Assembly: GCA_037577475.1 (NCBI GenBank)
Contig: CM075184.1
Location: forward strand, 1,904,001-1,968,000
Direction of reading: 5' to 3'
Length of the DNA stretch: 64,000 bases
Source: Chaunax sp. Z400
Taxonomy: Eukaryota; Chordata; Actinopteri; Lophiiformes; Chaunacidae
Shown here piece by piece: positions 1-11,924 of this stretch. The stretch's first letter is position 1. Each line of letters opens with the position of its first letter. The position numbers and the translations under genes were made by a program. Below the pieces are notes generated by a model. That model was not told where the DNA came from, ran no database searches, and saw nothing but the letters and a program-made list of their open reading frames with translations.

Positions 1-639
1 GATATGATATGTGTTTATGTGCAACATTTATGAGTTCTGAATTATTTTTAGTAACATAAAATATTGTCAGTCTGATCCAGTTGCGGTAAAAACAAATATT
101 GTGGTCACTACCGAAACATGACTGTCACTACCGAAATTGTGCAGTCACAACCGAAACATGGGTTGTTTTCTTGGATTTTTTTGTCAAAAATAAAGTATAT
201 TGAATCATCAACTAAGATGTTATGATATTGTTTGGTTCAATGTATGTTAAAACTAATGAATCCTAAAATTTGAAATCAGAATGATCAACTTTAGGCCATT
301 GACAAAGAAAAAATTGATTCAAAATACAACGAATCTCATAAATAACACTTTAAAAAAATGTTTAAAAATAAATTATTGATTTACCTGTGATTTAAAGAAA
401 TAAGGAAGATGTAAAAAAACAAAACAACATTTTTTTTAATACAACCCTTAGTTTGAATATAATGTTGTGTTTCGGTGGTGACAAATTTTGGGAGAGGAAT
501 AATATTAGAGAACTGTCTGAAAAGACAATATGAGAATTAACTGTACAATTACTAAAAATGGATACCTTGGATATTATACAATTAACACAAAAAACATTTT
601 GAGGAAAAAACAATTTTTTTTCCGGATGTTTCCAACCCT
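1..639. other. AT-rich non-coding DNA with a repeated CACTACCGAAA motif
   Basis: No coding signal is visible. The motif GTCACTACCGAAAC or a close variant occurs three times within 101-160 (at about 104, 124 and 144) and once inverted at 469-482 with one mismatch. Clustered subterminal motifs in opposite orientations are a pattern seen in non-autonomous DNA transposons. No clean terminal inverted repeat or target duplication was found, so this stays a candidate. Confidence 0.3.
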
Positions 640-1275
640 CCTGAGCAGATAGAGTCTGCTCTGGCCTTTCCTATAAAGTGCCGTGGTATTGTCTGTCCAG
701 TCCAGTTTATTGTTCAAGTGAACACCCAGGTACTTGTAAGATGTCACCATCTCAATGTCTGTTCCCTGAATGTTCACTGGGTCCGGGGGGGAGTGTGTGT
801 GCCTGCGGAAATCAACCACCAGTTCCTTGGTTTTCACCGTGTTGATCTGGAGTTGGTTCCGCTGGCACCAGTCCACAAAGTCCTGCGTCAGTCCTCTGTA
901 TTCCCTGTCGTCCCCATCTGTGATGAGACCGACGATGGCAGAGTCATCAGAGAACTTCTGCAGGTGACAGGTGGGTGAGTTGTAGTGGAAGTCTGCAGTG
1001 TAGAGGGTGAAGAGGAACGGAGCCAGGACCGTTCCCTGTGGGGCCCCCGTACTGCAGACAACCATGTCGGACACACAGTCCCGTGACCTCACATACTGTG
1101 GGCGGTTGGTGAGGTAGTCCAGTATCCAGCATGTGAGGTGGTGGTCCACACTGGTGTGCTCCAGCTTGTCCTTCAGAAGCACAGGCTGTATTGTGTTGAA
1201 AGCACTGGAGAAATCAAAGAACATGATTCTCACAGTGCTTCCTGGCTTCTCCAGGTGAGAGAGGGCTCGGTGTTG
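640..1275 (-). mobile_element. Internal fragment of a CR1-group LINE (reverse transcriptase)
   Basis: The minus strand encodes part of a non-LTR reverse transcriptase, including an FFDFSSAFNTI block, the TGAPQGTVLAPFLF block and a catalytic FSDD motif. It matches the larger LINE copy at about 50878-51515 almost base for base, so both belong to one family, probably CR1-group and Rex1/Babar-like. The endonuclease, the RT start, the C-terminus and the 3' UTR are missing. An ordinary 5'-truncated LINE keeps its 3' end, so this piece was cut at both ends after insertion, or moved with other DNA. The flanks are AT-rich and no target duplication is visible. It is not functional. Confidence 0.85.
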
Positions 1276-1331
1276 AATATAATAATAATTATATTCTAAT
1301 ATAATATAATATAATATATATATATATATAC
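1276..1331. repeat. AT-rich microsatellite (ATAAT/TA)
   Basis: Runs of ATAAT, ATATA and TATATA abut the 5'-truncated end of the LINE fragment on its right side. Confidence 0.7.
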
Positions 1332-1911
1332 ATTCCCTGTAGTTTGGAACACAGCCTGTAATTTGGAACACAGCTCGTGTCCAGAGGAGATCTGAAGAGT
1401 CTCTGGGGTCTCCACAGTAACTCGACAGTGACAGAGCTGCACGCCGTCAGCATCCTTATCTGGACTCTCCGTTTCCAGGCCAACAGCGTGGAGCTGTCCG
1501 GCTCACAAACTGTGACGTTTGAAATTGATTAAGTCATTTATATTCATGCCCGCTGCTGCTTTGAGCCAAGACAAAGAGGAGGCCCCATCAGCAGTTGAAT
1601 AAATCACTGACAATGACTTCTTTTAATACGCCGACATGTATGAGATGAACATCATGTAGTTCTTTTAGTGGAGCCGGAGGGGCTCTGCAGGGCTCGTTGA
1701 AGGCTGAAGAATGGAATAGGTTCAGGTGATCGATCGGCATCTTTTGGATGATTAAACCTTCAGATGCTCTTCTTAACCATTGCCTGATTAAACAGATCGT
1801 CGTCACCCTGTGGTCAGAGAGACGGCCGGCGGCGCTATGGTGTGACATCACAATCACCTCCTCATTTGGCAAATTGAGCACCATCAACCTCCAACACATA
1901 AATAACACATC

Positions 1912-1914
<3 letters not shown>
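1332..1914. other. Non-coding DNA, nothing recognised
   Basis: Short open frames only, with no recognisable domain. No RNA gene or transposon end was seen. Confidence 0.4.

Positions 1915-1992
<78 letters not shown>
1915..1992. repeat. (TG)n microsatellite
   Basis: A dinucleotide run of about 38 TG units with one TT interruption near 1951. The open frames across it (poly Cys-Val) are repeat artefacts. Confidence 0.95.
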
Positions 1993-1993
<1 letters not shown>

Positions 1994-3415
1994 CACAAAC
2001 GGAAGACCAAACATTTGTGGTAGATGAAGCTCATGTGTTTGACTTCATGTGGACAGAATGAAGTCTGTCGTCAGGTCGGCTATACAGGTCATGTGATCAT
2101 TAATATCTAAAGGGTTCATCCTGTGATCATTATCTAAAGGGTTCATCCTGTGGGGAGCATTAAAGAAACAATTCACCCAAAAATAAAATAAAACAGTCAC
2201 AAACCCCTCCTCTGCTTGTTATGGGTCAGAGGTGATTAGATTTTGGATTCAGTTACGGACCCACATATTTTTAACATCCTTAGCATAGGTATGCGTCGGC
2301 GAGTTATTAAAAACCAAACGCCTCAATGTCTGAGTTCACATCTCATCTGGAGGCACACAGCTTTTTCATCACCTTCTCCAGGACCTGCGTCTGGATGACT
2401 GCTGCTCCAAGCGCTACTTGAGGCTAACCAGGGTCCAGTTTGATTTCTGTCTGGAGCTTCTCAACGCTGACATGGTGTCACACAAATTTAAGATGTGAAT
2501 ACTGCTCATTTGGGTCTTCAAGTCATTCATGTTGGTTACCGTGAGTTTGCATCTACTTTTGGCTTTCCATTAACTTTGTATGTAATCGTGCTGTGTGAAA
2601 AATTCACAGCTTAAGAACTGCCATCATTCCTAGTTCATGCAGCGTCGATAATAAAATAGTAAGAACTACGAAAATGTGACAGTGAGTTCAGCAGCATCCA
2701 GCCATCTGGGTTTGGGTTTTCCAGGCTAACTCACTGCAGCTCTTCCAAACAGACTCCAGGAGAAGAGTCGTGTTTGATGAAGGTGCATCTGTTCTGTGAG
2801 GTGGTGAATGGCAGACTAATGTATATAATGCACCAAAACGCTTCAAAGACTTCTGCTTTTCAGCAAACGTTGACTCAGAACTGTTTGGACCTGAAAATCG
2901 ATGCTCTGTGCTGAAACGGTCACCCGTCGATATAAAGACGTTTAGAACATCTGTGACATGGAGCTTCCTGCAGCTTTAAAATCTTACATCTGGAAACGTT
3001 TACTACTCATTTCTAGACTGACCACCTTATTTTAAGATTTCTTGACAAGTAAAATGATCTGAGTGCATGGACACAAAACTAAACTAATATTAAACTCAGT
3101 GTTTATTTCTTGTCTTTCAGCTCCTCTTTGTTTCAATGCTGAGTCTTTGGTTCTAATGTCAGAACATTTTACATGTTCATTTAAAAGTCAACACAATGGA
3201 CGTTTAATTATTCTGTTTATTCTCCTGTTTTTAAAGGGTGGTGATTAGCCTTTTACTTCAGAAAGAATACCTGAAGAAGAGACGCATGGAGACACGAAGC
3301 AAAGGACCATGGGATAGATTCCAACACCAATGACAGTAGAGTGGGTCATTACATTGAAATTAAGCTGCTGCGAGTCTTCAGCAGTCTTCATCACTGGTTT
3401 GGTTTGTGGCAACAC
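1993..3415. other. Non-coding DNA
   Basis: No recognisable gene or mobile element. A short local direct duplication (ATCTAAAGGGTTCATCCTGTG, twice) lies at about 2105-2153. Confidence 0.4.
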
Positions 3416-4481
3416 TGTAGGTAACTTTACTCCCCTACAGTGCAGGTAACTTTACTCCCCACAGTGGAGGTAACTTTACTCCCTACAGTGGAGGTAACTT
3501 TACTCCCCACAGTGGAGGTAACTTTACTCCCTACAGTGGAGGTAACTTACTCCCCTACAGTGGAGGTAACTTACTCCCTACAGTGGAGGTAACTTACTCC
3601 CCACAGTGGAGGTAACTTACTCCCTACAGTGGAGGTAACTTTACTCCCCACAGTGGAGGTAACTTTACTCCCTACAGTGGAGGTAACTTTCTCCCCTACA
3701 GTGGAGGTAACTTACTCCCCTACAGTGGAGGTAACTTACTCCCCACAGTGGAGGTAACTTTACTCCCTACAGTGGAGGTAACTTACTCCCCTACAGTGGA
3801 GGTAACTTTACTCCCCTACAGTGGAGGTAACTTTACTCCCTTACAGTGGAGGTAACTTACTCCCCTACAGTGGAGGTAACTTTACTCCCTACAGTGGAGG
3901 TAACTTACTCCCCTACAGTGGAGGTAACTTTACTCCCCTACAGTGGAGGTAACTTTACTCCCCTACAGTGGAGGTAACTTTACTCCCTTACAGTGGAGGT
4001 AACTTACTCCCCTACAGTGGAGGTAACTTTACTCCCCACAGTGGAGGTAACTTTACTCCCTACTGTGGAAGTAACTTACTCCCCTACAGTGGAGGTAACT
4101 TACTCCCCTACAGTGGAGGTAACTTTACTCCCTACAGTGGAGGTAACTTACTCCCTACAGTGGAGGTAACTTACTCCCCTACAGTGGAGGTAACTTACTC
4201 CCCTACAGTGGAGGTAACTTTACTCCCCACAGTGGAGGTAACTTTACTCCCTACAGTGGAGGTAACTTACTCCCTACAGTGGAGGTAACTTACTCCCCTA
4301 CAGTGGAGGTAACTTAACTCCCCACAGTGGAGGTAACTTTACTCCCTACAGTGGAGGTAACTTTACTCCCTACAGTGGAGGTAACTTACTCCCCTACAGT
4401 GGAGGTAACTTACTCCCCTACAGTGGAGGGAACTTTACTCCCCCACAGTGGAGGGAACTTTTTCCCCTACACTAGAAGTAA
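3416..4481. repeat. 24-25-bp minisatellite, about 44 copies
   Basis: Tandem units of the form GGTAACTTTACTCCCCTACAGTGGA, with one or two indels between copies. Copies vary mainly in the number of T before ACTCCC and of C before TACAG. A 24-bp unit stays open in one frame, which explains the long Tyr-Ser-Gly-Gly-Asn and Val-Glu-Val-Thr-type open frames; these are not genes. Each unit holds a splice-acceptor-like string (TTTACTCCCCTACAG) and a donor-like string (GGAGGTAAC). Confidence 0.95.
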
Positions 4482-7400
4482 CTGGGAGTACACTGGAAAC
4501 CAGATACTGGTGATACTGGTCACATCTCATTTATGGCTCCATTTTTTCAGGCCTAACCATCATGTTTGGGACGTTCTATTGACTTGCTGTGGAAAAGTAA
4601 TCCAGCTCTTTGGAACTGAGAGTCTGTTCTGCTCCCACATAGGAACTAGTCACTGTCTTCTTCACAACAACTAAATCACGTTATGAGAGGTTAGGCTCTG
4701 TAGAGCCGGAGGATGACGCCGTTACACTAAATGTGGACTCATAGACAACATTTATAGAGTCCAACACGTGTCATCACCTCTTCATATGATGAATGCACTG
4801 AGCAGACATGACCGCGAGCGACACCATCATGGAGCCAGTATCTCAGGAAATTACCAACTCAGTTCCCACGGCCTCCTCCTTTCTGCCTGTTTCCTGCATG
4901 TCATCTCAGATTAATGGCGTGCAGAGGTGCAGGGGAGGGATGTTCTCCACAGCGTATCACAGTTAATCTCGGCAGCAGTGTGTTGTCAGCACATCCGATA
5001 TGTGGCGATTTCCCCTGGGGGGTGGGGGGGTGTTTGTATCTCTCTCCTTCTTCCACTTTCTCCGTTTGTGCGAGGAAGAAAGAGATTAATGCTGTACAGC
5101 CAAAAAACTGACGAAGAATAAGTCACACTGAGAAAGTCTGATTTCATTTGACAAAATGATTTAACATCCTATACATGTTATTAAACTAGGATCTGCGTCT
5201 GGATACGATAAACCTATAATGATAAATGATGTCTATGAAAAATTCTTTCAAAGACATCATTTCATTCATTTACCTCCTGGATTTCTGTTGAGTAATACTT
5301 TTTTACACAGAATATACATGTAATCAATAATAAGATGCATCTATAGATTCGAACAAACTGAATTTGACTGTTGCCATAAACAACTATCTGTTTTGATGTT
5401 ATGTTATGTAGGGATGGCAGCACGTTGTACAGATTGCGTTTACTGGTGAACATCTGAACACGATGCTAATGACAGCTGTCAGATGTAGTTCATGATGAAT
5501 TTACATCTCTCCTATCATATTGTGTCAAATCAAACAAGAATGTTAGCAAGGCAGTGATTAAATGCTAACGTTAGCCTTCTTAATAGACATGTCTGTGTCA
5601 ATATGCTTGATTTACAGAGACACAGAATACAAGTAATTATTGTATAGATGTCTTGGAATATAATTACTGAACAGGTGCTTTAATAACAATGTTTTAATAA
5701 AATCCTTCCCTCTGTTAAAGTAGTCTATCACTGCAGCTCTACTGTCAGCCCCTTATGGATAACCATACTCTGATAATGTCTAAACAGGAGGCTGAATGTT
5801 TACACGTCTGATGCTCATCAGTGAAAGAGCCACGGAAAATCTGCATGAATTACAAAGAGCTGGAATCCCGAACAATTGTGTCCAGTCAGTGGTTAGATGA
5901 TGGATGTACCCAGACAACAGGTTTTCAGTCCGGAAATAACAAAAACTGCTCTTTTTTTCAGGCCGAAAGTGACAAAAATTGCACGTTGTAAATGATAAAA
6001 TGATCTCAGTTGGTAGGGAATGTCCAGCTAGTGGTGCCGTTTGGGATGTCCATGTTGTTTTTCGAGCTCGCTACACATAACATCCGGGTCACTAAGCCGT
6101 GTCAGTCAAAAACTCATTAGCCAATGGAGACGCACCCCTGAAACAACCCGCCCACGCGAGAGGTTTGTGTCAGAACTGCAACCAAAAACTCAGGGAGCGC
6201 AAACGCAAAGCTGAGAGTCAACGTAAAAGTCTGATCAGAGAGAAAGAAGCAGAGGAAACTGTAAACAAAAGAATATATTATCAGAAATGTAAAAGATCAA
6301 TAGTTTACAAGATTATACAAATAATTTGATTGTAAGTTATAAGTTTTACTTTTGAGATGAAATTTTTTTTGCTTCAGTGAGTTTTATTCTCTGTCAAATT
6401 CTTATACTGTTTGATACTGAAGAAGTTTTGCTTGATTCTTTTTGACACAAATCTGATTCCATACCCCACACCACACCCGCCCGACACCATATCCAAGCCC
6501 CGTGGTCCTAGGGTGTATGTAATGAGACACAACAGGACGGGGAGGGGGCAAAGACCCCAAAGGACAAGGCAGAAGCTGCCCCACCCCAAGTTGCCACCTT
6601 CCTGACTGATCATTTTTAAGATTCCATAAGTTTGAATGATTTTCCAGCTGGAACAAAATTTAAACTTTCCACCCTGTAAAGAAAATGGCCGGCGAGTTGT
6701 CAATATTACATACAGTATATACATATAGAATAAAGGTTGTGGACAAACATTCAGTGGTCAGTATATGATGTTACATAAGATACATACACGTATGTTAAAA
6801 CATGAAACAAAAAAAAATGCTATTTGCTGCAACATATTAATGTCAGGTAGGGAGAGGCTTGTCCTCAATATTGGTTGCTGTTTAAAGTAGCTAATAGCAT
6901 CAAGCAGCTACATGTCCGACTAGCTGACTCTGACCAATGGGAGCTCTTGGTGAACACGAGTCATTAAATGTTTAAAGAGCTTGAGCTGGACTGAACACAG
7001 CATCCAACGACAGACTGATGACACAAGGTGATTTATTCATCAGGTGTGGCTCCCCGGGGGTAACATTAGCTACATGGCTAACTGAGGTAGCATGAACTGT
7101 CTACCAGCAGCTACAGTGAGTAACATGAGAACTATCTGTCCATCAGGAAACTCCATAAACCACCTCAGTCCTGGATTCCCTCTCATCAAACTGGCCTTGG
7201 TTTATTTCAGTCGCTGTGGTCACTGGCTATTGAGCCCGGTGCAGTTAGCTTTACTTGTTGCTAACTGCTGCCATCTGCTCATTACAAACAAAACCATGAC
7301 ATAGTTTCACTCAGTGAGGCTGGTTCTGTGCAGCTAAAAGCAGACGATTGGTTGTTAGTTCAAGCTTATGTAAGAACATTTCATATTTTGTGTAACAGAG

Positions 7401-9742
7401 AGAAAACATGATCAGATTTGAATCTGAAAATACAGAGAAGTTGATGTTGCTTTTGTTTTTTTGGCGTATCTAGTTAAATAAAGGCCACAATATGACTGAG
7501 GATGTGATCTAAAAGGAGCACAACTCTCCACCTGTGATCCATCTGTTCATCCGACCTCCTTATTGCTCCTTATGTTCAGTACGACACCTTCATACATGAC
7601 GGGTCTATGACACGGTGTCTGAGGGATCAACAGAATGGACTGGACTAATGGTGTCATGATGTCTGACTGTTTGCCATGAAACGTCTGCTGCCTTGTTAGC
7701 GGCCCGATGAGGCTCACACTCCAAAACTGATCTGATTGATGGATGAAAAATGAAGAGGAGTAAAAACTCTCCTTCTGTCTATCTATCTAGCTTCCAGGAC
7801 ACATGATTCATTTCCAGGTGAGTTTAGTGAATTTTATTGATTTCCATGACTGAAAAAGTTTCCTGGTGTCAGGTTTATAAAGGGCAGCTGCAGCAATGTC
7901 GACTGTGATACATTTACTGGACTCTGAAACACTCTGGAAGGAAATGGAGTTTAAATTGAACACCCCAGACATCTCACTATCTGTTTCAGGACCCTTTAAA
8001 AGCACATTGGTTCAAACTTAGCACTCCTGTTCTGATGCTGCGTGCTGATGGAGCCTCATGGGAGTTAAGGAAGTAACAGTACCTTTATTAGACCAGGCAT
8101 GAAATACTCAGGATCCTTTGCCCCATGGTGTATTTCACTGAAGAAAGACAAAACTGACAAAGATGAGACTGTTAGGACGTCATGACGACCTGCTGTATGA
8201 TGAATATCCAGAGACTTCAACACACTGGGGCATCATGTTGCTCCGCCTCCACATCCCTAACATCATGGCATCAGTAGAAGTACACAGCCCTGAAAATAAC
8301 ATAGCTGTTTACTAGTATTTAGTAATACTATCCTTAGTGAAGTATTATCATGAAAAACAAACGCGGCTCAGTTTCCCCATTACACGTCACAAAGACATCA
8401 ACGACATCACAGATGGAAATAGAGAAAAAAAACTTCTGGATACACCCTTTTTATCCAGATTTGCCCCAAAATATAACAGTTTCTTTCTTCTACATAATAA
8501 CCCCTCCCACCAAGGGTCATGAAAATCTGAAAACAAACAAACAAACAAACAAATTCTGGTGAAAACTGTAGCGTTGGGGCACCACCTTCAATGAACACTC
8601 CTATCGCTGCCTAACGTACTGTATGTTTTTATATTGTAGAAAACTAACTTTAAGTTTTAAGACTTGGTGATGTGGAATCAATATGTTGTCTCTGTTAACT
8701 GATATGTTGGAGAAAAAGGTAGTTTTCAAAATGAAAAATGAAATAAAATGGTTACAATTTCCAAAATATCAGACGGTACCTCTGATGACATAAAGAAATA
8801 AAGAGACAAATACCACTCACAGAATGAGCCACTTACACAAGTTCCACTTGTAACCATGGAAACCTTTTTTTGGTTATAAATAAAAGTCCCTTAAAAGCAA
8901 AAGGCACCACTTCAGTACTTGGTTGTTGTGTGCAGAAAGTTTGGTGAAACTAGTTTTTGAGTCGCGCTCTGGAAACGAAAGAGACGGATGGACAGACGGA
9001 TTCTTCTAGAAGGTGGGGTTGGTGCTGGATGAAGGACCGTCTCTGCTTCAGACTGTCTGAAAACCAGCCTGAAAAGGAAGATGGATTATGTGGAGGGAGT
9101 GTGGTGTAAAAATAATAATAAAAACCATCAGTGTAATAATGGAGAGGAGACAATCATTGTCGTGCCAGAAAATGGATTCCATTTGTGTCGGAGGCACATT
9201 TCATTGTAGCTGAGACAGAGTGACACAGTTCATGGCACCAAATTCATCAGTTAATCTGCTTCCACCTCCGTCCTGCCTCCTTTTTATCCTCCTTCTATTG
9301 TGTTTGATGTGGGTCTCATTTTGTCATCACCACCGCTGAGTGGAACCTCTCCATTTTTAATCAAAGACTAAACATAGTGTCGTGCTTCAATCCAGACACA
9401 AAGCTTTAGCTCCGTTATTGAATTATTCTGTCAGTTTTCCGTCTCCATCACAAAGAACACGTCCTATTGTTAAGAAATAGATTCTCATTTCGGGCTGCTA
9501 ATGGGAAAGCAGCTGAAGAATGGCTCTGTCATATTAACGCCACCCTCATCTTCTGTGTTGTGAAATTGACTTTAAAAAGATGCTGAGGATGAATCCATGT
9601 CAGAGAAGTTCCATTTAAAAGCTGGAAAAGTGAGGGGGGCACAAGAGCACCCAAGGAACCGGGGCATGCAGACCTCACAAGGCTAATCAGAGGCTAGTCT
9701 TCATCTGCATGGCTCACTGCCCACTGCTGAATGTTTCCCAGC
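4482..9742. other. Non-coding DNA, no gene supported
   Basis: All open frames are short, carry no recognisable domain and appear random on both strands. An (AAAC)n tract of five to six units lies at 8530-8552. A basic frame at 6099-6329 lacks any family signature and is not called. Nothing else was recognised in this 5-kb stretch. Confidence 0.5.
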
Positions 9743-9754
9743 AAAAGACGGTGT
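9743..9754. repeat. Target-site duplication of L1, left copy
   Basis: AAAAGACGGTGT occurs here and again at 11913-11924, directly after the A-rich tail. The two copies flank the L1 body exactly. Confidence 0.85.
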
Positions 9755-10525
9755 TGATCAAATCAAAATATAAATGGAGATTCAACCCCCTACTATTATC
9801 ATCACCAGGTTTTAAGGAGTACATGAACAAAAATCTCACAGACTTTTTGGAGATAAACGACAATGGAGCAGTCTCAGATTCCACTCTCTGAGATCACTTA
9901 AGGTAAGATAAGAGGATTTATTATTTCTTTTGAGACCTCAAGGAAAAAAGCAAAATTTAAAAGACTGAAATAAATTGAACAAGAAATTATGCACATAGAA
10001 CAAATACATAAGACATCTTTACTACAGTCTGATTATAACAAGGTTTTGAAACTAAAGTCCGAATATAACTGTATCCTTGGAGGGGAAATTAGTAGTCTAA
10101 TATTTAAGACAGGACAAAAACATTTTGAATTGAGCGATAAACCTCAAAAATTACTTTCAAGACAACTTAAAAGTGAACAATCTAAGACTGCTATTTATAA
10201 AATACAGTCCAAAAATGGACAAATACTTACGGATCTACAGGACATCAACAATGGTTTTAAAGAATTCTACTCCAGTCTGTATGCCACTACCTCCATGGCA
10301 ACAGACACAGATTACTTGCAATTTTTCAGTACATTATCTCTTCCTCAGTTAAATGAGAGCAATCAGCGTTCTCTGGAATTAAAGCTTTCTGTTGATGAGT
10401 TAGTAGAGGCTATTAAGTCATTCCCCACAGGTAAATGTCCTGGACCAGATGGGTTTGGAGCTGAGTTCTATAAAGCATTCCATGATATTTTAACACCCGT
10501 TTTACTCAGGATGATAAATCTGTAA
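9755..10525 (+). pseudogene. L1 ORF2, region before RT and first RT block
   Basis: Two adjoining frames encode typical L1 ORF2 sequence: YKWRFNPLLL, KEYMNKNLTDFLEIN and SDSTL just after the 5' truncation, then a linker and the block CPGPDGFGAEFYKAFHDIL, the conserved start of L1 reverse transcriptase. A stop and frame change near 9891-9989 separate the two pieces. The frame ends at 10525 where unrelated sequence begins. No endonuclease domain is present because of 5' truncation. Confidence 0.85.
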
Positions 10526-10753
10526 CTCTATGACAGTAGCACTCAGAGTGATTCTGACTGTGTGGGGAAGAAATTCAGAGTGTTTCCTTTCAAAAGATAC
10601 CAAACCTATGCATGTGCTACAAATGGTTCAAGAATAGCTTTCAATTTACTTTGGGTAAGCACTGGATAGGCGTTTTAGACTAATTTAGCCGGAATTTAGC
10701 CGGAATGCTAACAGGATACACCACTTTGTCATAACCATGCTTTCACTCCAGCT
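10526..10753. other. Filler sequence replacing the L1 RT core
   Basis: About 215-230 bp with no L1 similarity lies between the N- and C-terminal parts of ORF2, where a complete L1 would have roughly 1.5 kb of RT. It contains a short direct repeat, TTTAGCCGGAA, twice near 10685. It could be a deletion joined with filler DNA, or a small element left inside. Confidence 0.6.
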
Positions 10754-11629
10754 TTGCTGGACAGTACATTCACTACATGGTGTGCCAAAGGGATTAAGTG
10801 TATAAAGGATTTTTATTTAGACAACAAGTTTGCATCTTTCGAACAACTAAGCTCAAAATATAATTTACCTCATTCAAATTTTTTTCGCTATATGCAACTC
10901 AGGCATTTTGTTAGAGAAAATATCCCCAATTTTGAGTTCTTCTATGAGAGTCATCATTTTTTGGAGTTACTTTCTTTGTTGCCAGACAGTAAGAAGCTTA
11001 TCACTAAATTTGTAGGTTTTTTTTTCTAAAGATTCTGCATCTACGTATGGTATTAAGAAGGCTTGGGAAAAAGGGAAATCAATGCTGGGTTGCCGGATAA
11101 AATATGGAGAACTGCACTTTCCCATGTTCACAATTGTTCAGTAAATAGCAGACACAGGTTAATTCAGTTTAAAGTGATTCATCGTTTTCATTATTCCAAG
11201 GTCATGTTGCATAAATTCTATCCCTCTGTGTCCCCAATGTGTGATAAATGTAAATCAAATGAAGGTACACTGTTGCATTTATTCTGGGACTGTCCAGCAA
11301 TTAAGCCATTTTGGTTGAGCATTTTCTCCTTTTTTTCTGGGGTTTATCACAGGTCTCTCTCTCCTGACAGAGATTTAGCTCTTCTTGGATGTTCAGGAGA
11401 CTCTTTAACTTTACCTTCACATATTCACAGTTTTCAACAGCCTTACTCATGGGCACGGTACTGGCAAAAAGACTCATTCTTAAAGACTGGAAAACAGCAG
11501 CTCCACCATGCTTCAGAAACTGGTTGCATGAACTTGTTTCGGTTATCCATTTGGAGAAACTGCGATTTGCTAATGTCGGAGGTTGGAATGGGTGGGAAGG
11601 TATTGTATTTGTATTTGTATTCAGACTGA
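10754..11629 (+). pseudogene. L1 ORF2 C-terminal region
   Basis: Two frames (10754-11029 and 11063-11629) carry the L1 C-terminal region, including the Cys-rich motif CDKCKSNEGTLLHLFWDC typical of L1 ORF2 ends. A frameshift near the poly-T at about 11015-11060 breaks the reading frame, and another break lies near 11460. The 3' UTR with (TG)n and the A-rich tail follow. Confidence 0.85.
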
Positions 11630-11757
11630 TTTACTGTTTAGTTACATGTGTATGATGTATGCACTTGTGTGCTTTTGTGTCCTTGACACTTGGTCTAGAT
11701 GGATTTCTTGTGCTTGTCTTGTCTATTTGTATTGCATTTATGTTTGTCTTCCCTGGA

Positions 11758-11759
<2 letters not shown>

Positions 11760-11790
<31 letters not shown>

Positions 11791-11796
11791 TGTGAA
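11760..11796. repeat. (TG)n microsatellite in the L1 3' UTR
   Basis: A TG run with one TATG interruption, inside the L1 3' UTR. Confidence 0.9.
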
Positions 11797-11912
11797 CCTA
11801 CGGGTGTGTGATTGGGTGGGGGTTGGGTATTGATTTTTGTGTGATCGGTATACCTGTACAAAAAATGCATTAATAAAAATGATATATAAAATAAAAATAA
11901 AAAAATAAATAA

Positions 11913-11924
11913 AAAAGACGGTGT
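11913..11924. repeat. Target-site duplication of L1, right copy
   Basis: Identical to 9743-9754 and placed directly after the A-rich tail. Confidence 0.85.

Larger units (their letters stand above)
9755..11912 (+). mobile_element. 5'-truncated, internally deleted L1 retrotransposon
   Basis: The insertion starts in the middle of L1 ORF2 and ends in an A-rich tail (about 11865-11912). A perfect 12-bp duplication (AAAAGACGGTGT) brackets it, which is the hallmark of target-primed reverse transcription. It keeps the region before RT (9755-10525) and the ORF2 C-terminus (about 10754-11629). The central RT, including the catalytic FADD block, is missing and replaced by about 215 bp of unrelated sequence. 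A (TG)n tract sits in the 3' UTR near 11760. The intact duplication suggests a moderately recent insertion. Confidence 0.9.

Noticed and set aside
3416..4481. CRISPR-like array
   Set aside because: Units are directly adjacent without unique spacers, and the DNA is vertebrate. It is a minisatellite.
3968..4674. Repetitive plus-strand proteins of 106 and 115 residues
   Set aside because: Artefacts of the 24-bp minisatellite.
6099..6329. A 76-residue basic frame with CxxC
   Set aside because: No homology recognised, short, and no supporting signals.
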